Assembly: GCA_028023455.1 (NCBI GenBank)
Contig: JAQFVV010000208.1
Location: forward strand, 682,001 to 746,000
Length of the DNA: 64,000 nucleotides
Reading direction: 5' to 3'
Source of the DNA: Epiperipatus broadwayi
Taxonomy: Eukaryota > Onychophora > Udeonychophora > Euonychophora > Peripatidae
Shown here: one piece after another, positions 11,347-22,120 of the stretch
Position numbering within the stretch: the first letter of the stretch is position 1
Layout of the letters: every line of letters starts with the position of its first letter
Notes under the pieces: generated by a model
Seen by the model: only the letters and a program-made list of their open reading frames with translations
Database searches by the model: none
What the model was told of the DNA's origin: nothing
Program-made: the position numbers and the translations under genes

Positions 11347-13305
11347 TCATATGTGAGAAAATTTGTTCATATAAGTAAGTTGAACCAAATGCTGAAAGCA
11401 GAGCACAAGCAGTTTTTTTTTCAAAGAATTAAATCTTTCAGATAATGATATACAACAATTGAGAATGACAGTTGACTTTTCTACACTGTTCCCTTCAAGA
11501 GTTTTCTGCAATTCTACAAATTTAGTTTTCCACAATTCTGATGACATTAATTCCATTTCAAAACTATCAATATCCATCCACTCAAAAAAAGATAAATCAA
11601 ATAGAGTCATCTTTAAATCATTTAAGTCAGGTTTGATGAGGAAAGAAAATATGGGTGTGTGTATTGGGAAATCTTCACATCATTTGGAAAATTCTTCTCT
11701 GAGAGCTTCAATGTATTTTTGAAGTTCATCTTTGTTAACGTTAAATTGATTTGCATGGGCCTTTACATTTGGAAGTACTTATAGGTGTTAGTGGTAATAT
11801 CATGGCAAAATATATCTAATTTTGATGCAAATCCTTTCCAATATTCAAAAAGTTCTAGTACTGTTTGGCCCATTTCTTGCAAATGCAAGTTTAACTCATT
11901 CAGGTGTTGAGTTATATCAGTCAGAAACATCAATTTGCATAACCAGTCTTCATCATTTATTTCCGGATGGTGTTCTTTATCATTAAGAACATCTTGATTT
12001 CTTTCAGACATGATACAAACATGTTCAAGACATTACCTCGACTAATCCAATGAATATTGCTGTATAGAGGGAGGTCTATATATGCACTATTCATTTCTTA
12101 CAAAAGGGATTTAAATTGCCTATGTGTTAATGAAGAATGAGAAACTATGAAATTAATTATTTTAAAGACAGTGTCCATTACAGAATTCGAGCATTGCGAT
12201 GAGATTTTTGCAACTAAATTTTCCTGGTGTATAATGCAGTGGAAACTCAATATTCGATGTTTAATATGATTTTCAAGAAGTTTAACAAATCACTTTTCCT
12301 TTCCGACTACTGTAGAGCTGGCATCAGTAGTAACACTTCTGATTTTCAAAATAATTGAAAAATGCTGTGAAAATATCATGCCCTTTGTTGTACCAGTAAG
12401 AGGAATCAAGCAACACAATTCTTCATAAATATGATTGTTATCACAATATCATGCAACTATTGCTAGGTATGCCACATCATTTACATCAGTGCTTTTATCA
12501 ACAGCAACCCTAAATGCAACAGCTTGTTGTGAACTGGTTTTCTGTTTTGTTGTTACACCTTCAGGCATGTCAGTTATTCTTCTTTAAATCGATCTTGCAG
12601 AGGCAGGTATTTCTCGAATTTGAGACAGTGTCGTTTGTTTATTTGGTAGATCACTGAATAAGATTTCAGTACTTTTCAAAAACGTTTCTTTGATGAATTG
12701 TCCATCTGTGAAAGGTTTGTCTTTCGAAGCCACACAATGAGCAATTGTATAACTACATTCGGTGGCTTTATTTTGGGTTCCAATTATTTGACTAGTAGTT
12801 TGTTTCTTAAAGGTAGAAACAGTTCTTTTTATAGCTTCACTTTTTTCATCTGAGTTTTTAAACATGATACATGTTTAGTTTGATAATGTCTTTGTACACT
12901 TGAGGTACGACACACAATACTTTCACAGCATAATGTACACAGCATGATATTTTTGCTGTACAAATCCATATTCATTTGTCCAAGAGTCTTGAAAATTCTC
13001 TTATTCTTCTCCTTCACTTTCTTTGCATATCTTCATATAATTATATATATATATTGCTTATAACACTCTATTCATATACATGTTAATGCAACAAATTTTC
13101 TTAAAAACTTCTTTATTTTCTTACGGTTTAAGGCAGTGAAGAAGATAGAGCTCTGATGAAGACTGCTGGACAGTCGAAACCGTAAGAAAATAAAGAAGTT
13201 TTTAAGAAAATTTGTTGCATTAACATGTATATGAATAGAGTGTTATAAGCAATATATAGAGTCTTGAAAAGAGTGAATATCACATTTTTGTCTTTTGTGG
13301 GACAT
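11347..13305 (-). pseudogene. hAT transposase pseudogene, GTF2IRD2/ZBED-like
   Basis: The likely start codon is at 13305 (MSHKRQKCD…). The N-terminus then reads FQDSWTNEYGFVQ if the foldback insertion is ignored, matching the pre-BED region of GTF2IRD2-like transposases. A degenerate BED-type zinc finger follows (CTLCCES, then RHYQTKH near 12880). Next come SYTIAHCVASKDKPF and IKETFLKSTEILFSDLPNKQ at 12650-12760, then AVDKSTDVND near 12490, the first catalytic aspartate block (usual ALDESTD; here the E is K). Further on are WLCKLMFLTDITQHLNELNL near 11930 and more C-terminal helices down to 11347. Frameshifts and stops break it into at least five pieces. Family members bind the element ends and cut and paste DNA. 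Confidence 0.85.
12996..13258. mobile_element. 263-bp foldback insertion with hammerhead-like loop
   Basis: A 12-bp duplication GAGTCTTGAAAA lies at 12984-12995 and 13259-13270. Between them are a 52-bp pyrimidine-rich leader and two 82-bp arms (13048-13129 and 13177-13258) that appear perfectly complementary, with a 47-nt loop. In the loop and at its edge stand CTGATGA (13153-13159), GACTG-CTGGA-CAGTC (13161-13175) and GAAA (13176-13179): hammerhead core box 1, a 5-bp stem II and core box 2, with the arms taking the place of stem III. A pairing stem I is not evident, so self-cleavage is doubtful. Insertion interrupts the hAT transposase just after its start, and removing it restores continuous N-terminal coding. 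A variable target duplication and hammerhead-like boxes point to a Penelope-like or other retro-derived origin. Confidence 0.75.
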
Positions 13306-13720
13306 TTTGGGAATCTCTCAGTCAGTATGCCACGAGAATCTCTTTTTTAAAAGAAGTGCCACCAATGAGCATTGATTATTTACCATTCAACTACCGAAAA
13401 TAGCTATCTAGAATGGATAATGTAATAAGCTCTTTTATTTGGATTACGATCTCATTTTTTAATATTATCATAAGTAAAATGTGAATATGTAGAATTTATT
13501 TCGCTTGCAAACAAAAATATATTTTAAATGAAGTCAAGTGTATTATTTTCTGATAAATAATGATTTAATCGTAAATTCAATGTTGAATGTAAAAAAAAAA
13601 AAAACCGCTGTAATTAAAATATATATTTTTACTATTTCAATTTATTCCGAGTGCCATTGATAATCGTTGACGTGCCAAGCATGGCATGGGTGCCATAGGT
13701 TGCTGACCCCTGGTCTATAG

Positions 13721-16700
13721 CTTAACTCATTTCAATACATAATATCTCTGAACCGGATATTTAAGTGATGGAGGTTAGTAAAATCTCATTCTAACATTTA
13801 TTATCCCTTCTATTCCCGCATCCCCAAAAATAAAATTTAACTAACACCTTCTTGATTTCTGGCCATCTGAATTTAGCCTTTGTTCACATATATATGTATT
13901 GTTTAAGTAAGTACTTATTAACTAGAAAATAATTACTTTGTAAATATTATGAGAAGATACGTACATAGATTTCTTTTATTCAATGACATTTAATAAGGTT
14001 GACAAATATAAGACAGCAATATAAATTAATGTAATAATTATACATAGATTTTCTCCTTATACTAGAAGAAGTTTAATAAATAGAAAACAAAATATATTAA
14101 ATACAAAAATACCTTTGTTTCTGGAAATGGATAAAGTTAATATATGTTAGTAAGCTTACATTTAGAACAAGGGTTATATACATTGTCCCGAATAGTTCAT
14201 TCTTTATGTACAATCTTGGCTTCGATGATCATAGAGAAGATTTTCAGTATGTTTAAACTGAAGTCCCTGGGGCACTGATTTAAGGCAATGGACAGACGTA
14301 AGGATTTCTACTTGTTTACATTTGCAGGATATTGGGCAGGAGTCCAACATTTGAATTTTATCATAGCCTACTCACATCACATCTCTTTAAACATATTTTC
14401 GCTCATTTGCCAGCTTGGCAGTCCTCTCCTCATTTCTTTTTATATCACCCCGCCTACCCAGATGGTTCTGAATTTTCTTTCTTTACATTTATCTTAATCA
14501 ATTACATAGAATATTTTGAGTCACAATCAATTGATTTCATCGAAATTTCTACTACTTATCAATTCATCTTAAGCAAAACGAATTCTGATGTCTATCTACC
14601 TTGACCAAACTATTTTTATACATTCATATCCACTTTCCCATGTCCAGTTGCAAAATTTGAACAAAGAAAACCTTTTACAATAAGTATGGAATTTCCAAGA
14701 ATTTGGAGAGACAAAGGAGAAAGACTGATAATATATATATATATAAGGATTGCATTTATTTCCAAACTGTAAATTCATTACAGTGGTAAAAAAAAAAAAA
14801 AGTTTATTCAGTGGATTTCAAAATTAAAATTTATATATACAAAAAAAAATTATTCTTTTTAATTTTAAAAATAAAATATACATATACCTTTATATATATA
14901 TCTGTTGACCATATGATGATTCCATTTATACATATATGTGTTGGACCTAAGCAAAGGCTTTATAAGAGGTAGTTTAACTTTGTAGAAGTGTTCAAACCTG
15001 GTTCATGTTGCAACTGTTATCTACCTTATCAATCTAAATTAGCCAATTTACTTACTAACATAAGAGCAAAACAATGAACTGTCTTTTTAAAAACATTACT
15101 TGTTTGACATATTTTTATGCTTACCAATTTAGCCAACGATTTTTATTGGTCAAACTTTGGTAACAGGTCAGTCTTGCTATGGATTTGAAAGAAGAACTTT
15201 ATTTTTACTTGATTCTCTAACATTGATATTTTAAAAGATAAGTAACCTACAAAGATTACCACAATGATTATAACAGGGGCTGATAATCTTTTTAACACAA
15301 AGAGCCATTTCATTGAAAAATTCCAATCAGAATGCAAGAGAGAAGTTAAAAAAATAGGTTGATAAAAATATGGACTTCTGAACTGCTGTGGTTATACAGT
15401 TTGAACATTTATTTTAGCAATGGAACATAACAAAGTTAGAGTCAAATAATGAAAATTGAAATTCTTTTAAAAACAAACAAAAAATTACTTTGATAACTTG
15501 TTTATTCACAAATTTCTATCATTTAAACATTTGTCATATATAGAAACTTATTCTTCATGTAGTAAGACTTACTCTTAGGAGCAACATAAATAAACGAGCT
15601 TTCCAGAACCATGAAAATATTTTTATTTATAAATTGCAAGTAAAAATTGAAAATATGTTTATCGTAATAAAAAGAACGTTAAACATGGAATCAAAGAGCC
15701 ATGTGAAGCTTACGAGCAGCAAGTTAGTAATCTCTGATCTAGAAGAACAAGCCAATTAGATATAACTTAAATGGTTTCCATTCTGTATGGGCAGGGTAAA
15801 AATGGTGAACTATAAAATTCAAGGTCCAGAGATCACTGTATTGTCATTTCTGATATCCTAAACAGCAAATCACCCATTTATTTTTAATGATTTTCATTTT
15901 AATATTTACAAGGGGAAAATAAACATGACCACTTTTCAAAAAATAATTTTTGCTACTGTTACAATTCACTTCTTAACTGCCAGTTCCACATAAAATTTGA
16001 AAAATTATTAAGGTCGCAAATTCATATGCATGTTTCATATTCCACATGGATAAACTTTTGTTAAAGATCCATATCAAACAGAATTCAGTTTGTAAAAATT
16101 TTTGTGGCTCATACTTTCACCAAACATGATTCTCCAGCTTATATTTACTATCTGCAGTGGTAACAGAAATCCATTGTTAATCAAATCTAGGGGCTTCTAT
16201 TGTAAAATTAGACATTAGATGGTAGTTCAGTCAAGAAAACTAGTTAGTGAAATTGGTTGGCATTAGTATTACCCAAGCTTGTAATAGATGACTTTGGAGT
16301 TAAATTATATAGATTATGGCTTTTAGCACTAGAATGAGTTATCCCAAGTATCCAAAGTCATTGTTTGATGAAGTATGAAGAATAGAAAAATGTTGAGGGA
16401 CAAGAAATAATGTAACCAATGAAAATTTCTTTACATCTTTAGTAGATATTCTAAAATGTAAAAAGGATCTGAATTCAAGAAAGAGATGTGATACTGTATG
16501 ACTGATATTTACATTCTTGTACTGTTACCATGAAGTAAATATCAGCATTTGTTATGATTAATAACAAAACAGCCGTTTACTTTTGATGGTAGTAGCAATA
16601 CATGAATGATAAATGTTGAAAAAAAAAAGGTAGAACTTGTTGAGTTTTCACTTTACTGCTTGAAAAATCAGAAAGTTATGTTGAATGTGAAACCTTTAAT

Positions 16701-17340
16701 TAGATTAAAGGAGACTACAAAAATAGACCTTAGAATATATAGGGCAAATTTATTCAAAAAGAATTGATTAGCAAGGAAGCATTGCATTGATGAAAATATG
16801 TTAATGATTTTTATATTACTGCTAGCATTTGAGATAAAAAAATTCTGGTTTGGAAAAAAATTATAAATTAGTGATAATGAGACCAAGAGTCTTCAAAGAT
16901 GCAGATGTTTTTCTGCCACAAAGTAAATGCATGCTTTTAATCCAAAGGTAGTTAATAATAAATTTAAGAGTAGTAATTCACTCTGCACCAGAACCATGTA
17001 TCTTCCATAAAAATTAGGTTCAAATACACCATAAAATACTGTTTTTTTAATATAAAAACTATTCAATTAAAAATAGCTAGTGATTTATAGCATTATATCC
17101 AACAAGCTGAAGAAAGTTCCATTTTGCTATCATATTTTTAGAACTTCACAGAAATCATTTTTAAATTCGTTTTTTTGCAATGCTTTTATGGTACACCAAT
17201 AGAATGCATGTCTCGCTCCCATACAATAAATTAACCAATTAATAGGTCTATGTAATGCATGTAGTTTTGAGATATATAAAAGACTGAAGGAATTCTATAA
17301 AACTTCATTATCTAGAATTTGATTAGGTTGGTATACTAGT
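13721..17340. other. unassigned AT-rich sequence
   Basis: No gene, recognisable repeat or transposon terminus was found. The short open frames (for example 14288-14604 and 15143-15337) lack family motifs and have the biased composition expected of chance frames in AT-rich DNA. Confidence 0.5.
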
Positions 17341-17637
17341 TGTAGTGTATGTCCCTCCCTGCAATAATTGCAAGAGACAAGAAAAAAAAACATATAACCA
17401 AAAAATTTAATAATAATATTTAGAGGAAAAAGATTTATTTACGATAATGACATAGAAAAGATAAACATTCCACAATACATTTGTATTTATATAACTAGCC
17501 AGAAATGATTTTGGCATTTACTGCTATCGCTAAAGTTCTCTTTTTGAGTACCCGCAAAATTACAGTCTTTCAACATTGTGTATAAAATTTGCTACTCTTA
17601 ACCATTTTACTTCCTAAACAATTATTATATCCTTGGG
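17341..17637 (-). repeat. 3' LTR of minus-strand gypsy element
   Basis: This repeat matches 21816-22120 over almost its whole length, with scattered substitutions and small indels. Beyond 17637 the two copies diverge. The LTR may continue to about 17707, where a purine-rich tract on the minus strand would mark its start. Confidence 0.75.
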
Positions 17638-18399
17638 GAGCCCTTTAGGCTTACATAAAATAAGATCGGCATGATCTGTAAAAAACCTAGTCAGATCCGA
17701 GTCTGAGTTTTCCTCCCTCGCTGATTGGCTTTACCAAATCGTTGAACTCCCTTATGAGTTATTTCAACTGGTGACACACAGCAATTAAATAAGAAAAAGA
17801 CCCTAATGCTCTTTAACATGCAGATTATATAGTCCCCGCTTTTGTTTTTCTGTTGGCTACACTTAATTTAACTCTTCGAAATTACTTAGTGCTCCCAAAC
17901 AGATATTCTATTATTGTTTCCATATCTATTTCTTTGATCAGTTATTTAATTCAAAATTTTAAACCCATTTCACAAAGCTTTTACTTGTACATTCCATATT
18001 ATTTTTATTTCCGTTTACTTAAATTCTTTACATTTTTTATTTCTGTCTCTTTCTTCTCTCAGATTTAAATAACCCATTTCCTATTAACATTATTTGCTTT
18101 TACTTCTGGAGTAATTTTTTTTATTTACTTCTATACTGATTTTGTATACAAACATAATATTTCTTTCCCTCTCTCCAGAAGTTAGGATTTACTTAGTTTA
18201 CACATAATCCTTCAATTTCTGTGGTTTCTTTTTAAAATGATGAGTCTGGGTGATTTATGTTTTTCAGCCTTATGTTGCACTTCCTCTGTTCCTTTAATTT
18301 TCTCTGTCATTGGCTCATTTTCCAATATTTCCTGTTCTGAGCTACTTTTTCCCTCGCTCTGTTTCTCCTGGCTTCCTGTTTATACAAAATTTCCTAGTT

Positions 18400-20959
18400 G
18401 TAACTCTTTTGGTTCTCTTTTCCTAATATGATTTACAAAACACCTGTAGCGTAAACCATTCACGTGCTAATTGCATATATTTGTTTTGACATTATTTTGT
18501 CAATTATTCCTCTGATTCATTTCTTCCGAATTATGTCTCTTACCCCTGCATCTCTATAGTTATCAATTTTTTCAAACATCTCTTCACTAATCCATTCGAT
18601 TATGGATGGTATGGCAGCATACACATGTGTTGTATTTCATAGTTACAAAAAAATTTACTTAGTTTGTCACTTGTAAATCCTGTGCTGATGCCTGATACAA
18701 TTACTTCTGGAAAACCATATATAGTGCAAATTGGTTTTAAACACTTGTTTCCTGCGCACTCATATTTTTCACTAGGTGGCATTCTATCTATCTTGAAAAA
18801 GTGTCCGTTACAAGTAATATTTTTTTGTTTACTGGTCCAGTGTGGTCAATATGTATTCTTTCCCATGCTTTTGTTGCTTTAGGCCAGGATGCATAAAATT
18901 TAGCAGGCCATGCACTTTCCACCTAACGTGCTGAGAATCTTTTGATAAATTTTTCCCATATCTGTATTTATTTGCAGCCACCAGACATAGCTATGTACCA
19001 ACGCTTTTGCTCACCTTATATTCAGATGCCCTTGATGTAACAATTTTAGAACTTTCTTTCTCTCTACAGGAGGTATAACCATCCTATCAGCCATCATTAT
19101 ATATTCTCTACATACAGATTATTTATCTCTATTAGCCCAAAACCCCATTCCACAAAACTTTATTTAGATTTAGGCCATCCCTTTTTAATCCAGTTTATCA
19201 AAATCCCATATTTTTTTTATCTTTGCTAGTCCACTTCTGGATAGTATATTGTTTACAATTTCCGAGTTCATATTATCAATATAATTTATTTCCACTTCAC
19301 TATTTGCAGAATCTTGGTTATCTGGTAATCTAGACAATGCAGCTGTATATGTGATTTCTTTACCTCGCTTATAATTCAATGAATAATCATATGAAGCTAG
19401 AATATTCTATCATCTTAACATTTGTGGACTTAAATGTTTAGGGACTGCCCAGTCATTTCCAACAATCCCTAATAATGGCTTATGATCTGTAACAATCTCG
19501 AAACTACTCCCAAAAACAAATTGATGGTATTTCTTCACTGCAAAAATAATCAGAGATTTCTAATCTATTTGACTATAGTTTTGTTCTGCTTTTGATAGAG
19601 GTCTCGCCCCCCCCCCCCACTATAAAAAGGGGCAGACCATCCTTCCCCCCCCCCTGCTTGTTTTCTCTTTAAAAAAATAAAAAAATATAAAAAAAAAAAG
19701 TTTATTTTTTTTATTTTTTTTTTTCCAGACCCATCTTTGCCCTTGCACAATAATTCATATAAAGGTTTTGTGATTATTGCCTTGTTTTTGAGAAAAGCCT
19801 CAAAAAAATTTACCAAACCTAAAAATGCCTGCATCTGCTTAACATTGTTAGACATTTATGCATTCTCAACTGCCCTAACTTTGTTCCTTAATGGATGCTT
19901 TCTTTGATCAGAGATAGAGGGACCTAGGAAATTTAATTGTCGAGTCTTCCATACACATTTCTTTAAATTTAATTTAACTCCGGACCTACTTAATCTATCA
20001 CAAACTTTTAAAATTCTCACTCTTAACAATTCACTAGATCATGCTGTTATTAAAATATCATCATAGGATGGTATTACACCTTTGAAACCTTGTAATATTA
20101 AATTTAATTTTGGCTGAAAAATGTTTGGCATTGTAGTAATTCCAAAAGGTAAATTATTACAGATATATATTCCAAAAGGTGTAGTTAATATTAAGATTTT
20201 TGCTACTTTTTCTGTTACCTTAATTTGGTCATAGATGGAGTAAGATCAAGTTTAGCAAAATATTTTGAATTTGACACACTTGCTAAAACTTCTCCTACAT
20301 TAGATACTGGACAAGCTCCTTTTCTTCAGATATTTATTAACAGTTACTCGGTAATCACATATTCTGATTTTCCAATTCAGCTTACTTATTATCATGATCA
20401 GTGTGATCTATTCAGCATCTTCCACAGGGGTTAACATCCTGCTAGTTACCAAAGTCTTTAGCTTTTCTTCTATTTTCTATCTTTGCACAAATGGATTTTT
20501 TTGTGGCTTACAAATGATTGGCCGTGCATTTTCAGTTAATTCAATTTCTACCAGGTTTGTCTTGATTAAACCCAGATCTTCCATACATAATTATGGGTAC
20601 ATTTTTAACATTTCCTGCTCTATGGAAATATTTTTTACTACAGAAACATTTATTAATAATTCTGCAAACCAGTCCCTACCAATTATGGGAGTTATTTATC
20701 TACCTATTACATAAATTGGCAAAATTCTTGGTTTACCTCTAAACGAAAATGAGGCATTTACCATTCCAATTATAACAGTAGCATTACCATTTACATCTTT
20801 AACTTTAATGTCTATCTTTAGAAGTTTGGCCCCTCTTGGTCTTCTGATATTTCACTCCATTTACTTTCGAATAAAAGAGAAATACCTGAACAACTGTCTA
20901 TTTCCATTTCTAACTCTGTGCTGCAGATTTTTACCATAAGCATGTATTGCTTTTGACCA
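18400..20959 (-). pseudogene. gypsy pol pseudogene (PR-RT-RNase H-IN)
   Basis: Domains appear in the expected order going down in coordinate. The protease loop is LEMEIDSCSGISLL near 20885-20920. Reverse transcriptase shows LPFGITTMPNIFQPK, then PSYDDILITA at about 20060, where the conserved aromatic of YxDD has become serine. NVKQMQAFLGLVNFFEAFLK follows at 19790-19850. The first half of RNase H is replaced by low-complexity sequence; its later part reads IFAVKKYHQFVFG and then YKRGKEITYTAALSRLP near 19330-19379. The integrase core reads IYGFPEVIVSG and MLPYHP (18600-18782), with the catalytic VSD aspartate changed to G. Many stops make it inactive. Confidence 0.8.
19603..19736. repeat. low-complexity block replacing part of RNase H
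   Basis: Runs of C, G-rich text in the opposite sense, A and T follow one another (C runs near 19607-19617 and 19647-19654, A and T runs at 19670-19735), bounded by clean pol coding text on both sides. The expected RNase H block with the DAS aspartate is missing. It may be a simple-sequence expansion or an assembly or base-calling scar. Confidence 0.6.
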
Positions 20960-21720
20960 GATGATATTATATTCTTATTAATATTGGCCTCTTCCTGTTT
21001 ACCACTCTTCTGTTTGGATAAGACTTTTTTACTCTTATTTTTTTCATATGCTTTTTTGCACACTGCTGCCAAACGCCCTCTACAACCACAATTAAAACAA
21101 CTTTCTCTTTTCCATTTACAGTTTTTTGATAGATGGCCATTTTTTTCCTCAGCAATAACATTTTAATCTATTTTGAAAACTGGTCTTCTTCCTTCTGTTC
21201 TATTTCTAAATGCAAGAGCCTGTTTGATTATTGCCTCATATGTGATTCCATTTTTGATCACTATTTTGTATAAGTTGATTTCTGTAAGCAATGTCGGTCT
21301 CAATCTTTCATCAGCCATTCCCTACAATAATTAATTTAATAATGCCTGTTCCACAAACTCACCATAATCACAACTTTTTGCCAACTAGTGTAATATATTA
21401 TGCTCTAATTTTTTCACATTTGGCCTGTCTTTTGTTCCACAGAGCCAATCTTGCAATATGTTTAAATGGCCTCGGACCAAAATGGTTCATTAACTTTTTT
21501 ACTATCTTTTTAAAAAGTATCTTCTCCGTTATAGGTCCATCAAACAATTTATTTACTATTTTGCTTACTTTATGTCCTGCCAAATACAAAAGCACTGTTA
21601 CCTGATTTTTTATTATTTCCTATACTATTAAGCTTGAAAAAAAATTGGGGTAACAAATAAAGGCCATTTACTAGTATTTTCAATATTAAATTCAGAGATA
21701 TTTGTTTGACCTAATGACAT
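20960..21720 (-). pseudogene. gypsy gag pseudogene with two zinc knuckles
   Basis: The likely start is the ATG at 21720 (MSLGQTNISEFNIENTSKW). Capsid-like text includes LLYLAGHKVSKIVNKLFD and LMNHFGPRPFKHIARLAL (21398-21595). The knuckles follow: KNGHLSKNC, then ESCFNCGCRGRLAAVC near 21065-21110, a CCHC array in which the histidine of the second knuckle is arginine. Several frameshifts and stops are present. Gag would package the element RNA. The second knuckle wording is typical of Mag-like gypsy elements. Confidence 0.78.
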
Positions 21721-21785
21721 TTTATCTTATTCCCAGATCAACTTTACTATAGGCTAGGTTTCTCTTTAATCTTAATTCTATTACA

Positions 21786-21815
21786 GGTTTGAAATCCTGT
21801 CGTCTGTGCCATTCT
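21786..21815 (-). promoter_or_regulatory. primer-binding site with extended tRNA-Ser complementarity
   Basis: On the + strand the sequence reads as a tRNA 3' half: ACAGG-TTTGAAAT-CCTGT (a T arm with a 5-bp stem), then CGTCTGTG and CCA. The minus strand is therefore complementary to about 29 nt of a tRNA rather than the usual 8-18. Differences from the metazoan tRNA-Ser 3' end (…CCTGCCGACTGCGCCA) are few. In LTR elements this site primes minus-strand DNA synthesis. Confidence 0.65.
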
Positions 21816-22120
21816 TGTAATGTATTTCCCTCCCTGCAATAATCACAAGAGGCAAGAGAAAGTAAACATACAACCAAAAAATATAACAATAATATTTAGA
21901 GGAAAAAGATTTATTTACAATATTGACATAGAAAAGATAAACATTGATCCGCAATACATTTGTATCTATATAACTAGCCAGAAATGATTTCGGCATTTAC
22001 TGCTACCACTAAAGTTCTCATTTCTTTTGAGTTCCTATAAAATTAGAGTTTTTCAGCATTGTCTATACAATGCACTTCTCTTAACTGTGTTACTCCATAA
22101 ACAATTATTATACCCTTGGG
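21816..22120 (-). repeat. 5' LTR of minus-strand gypsy element
   Basis: This is the partner of the repeat at 17341. Reading the minus strand, it ends in ATACATTACA and is followed within four bases by the primer-binding site, the expected arrangement for a 5' LTR. It seems shorter than its partner at the outer end. Confidence 0.75.

Larger units (their letters stand above)
10839..13712 (-). mobile_element. hAT DNA transposon, full length, inactive
   Basis: Both ends are visible. The left terminus is CAGGGGGCAGAAACC; the reverse complement of the right terminus is CAGGGGTCAGCAACC, a typical hAT inverted repeat. The element is flanked by identical 8-bp duplications GTCTATAG at 10831-10838 and 13713-13720, the diagnostic hAT target-site length. 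It carries a decayed BED/GTF2IRD2-like transposase on the minus strand. Inside are a hairpin near the left end (10940-11036) and a later foldback insertion (12996-13258). Coding decay shows that it cannot mobilise itself, although its termini could still be recognised by a related transposase. Confidence 0.93.
17341..22120 (-). mobile_element. Ty3/gypsy LTR retrotransposon, full length, decayed
   Basis: Two direct repeats of about 300 bp (17341-17637 and 21816-22120) share TGTAGTGTAT/TGTAATGTAT starts, CCCTCCCTGCAATAAT, AGGAAAAAGATTTATTTAC and ACTAGCCAGAAATGATTT blocks. Between them, on the minus strand, lie gag, two zinc knuckles, protease, reverse transcriptase, RNase H and integrase remnants in the gypsy order. 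Next to the 21816 repeat is a primer-binding site whose complement begins TGGCACAGACG. A possible polypurine tract (minus-strand GAGGGAGG, near 17713) suggests the left LTR may reach about 17707 and the right one is truncated. No target duplication was found. Similarity of protease and PBS to the other gypsy copies suggests one broad lineage. Confidence 0.88.

Noticed and set aside
21786-21815. tRNA gene
   Set aside because: Only the 3' half is present, CCA is encoded, and it lies exactly at an LTR primer-binding position.
17341-22120. Target duplication of the minus-strand gypsy element
   Set aside because: CTAGT before 17341 is not repeated after the right LTR, and the right end seems truncated.
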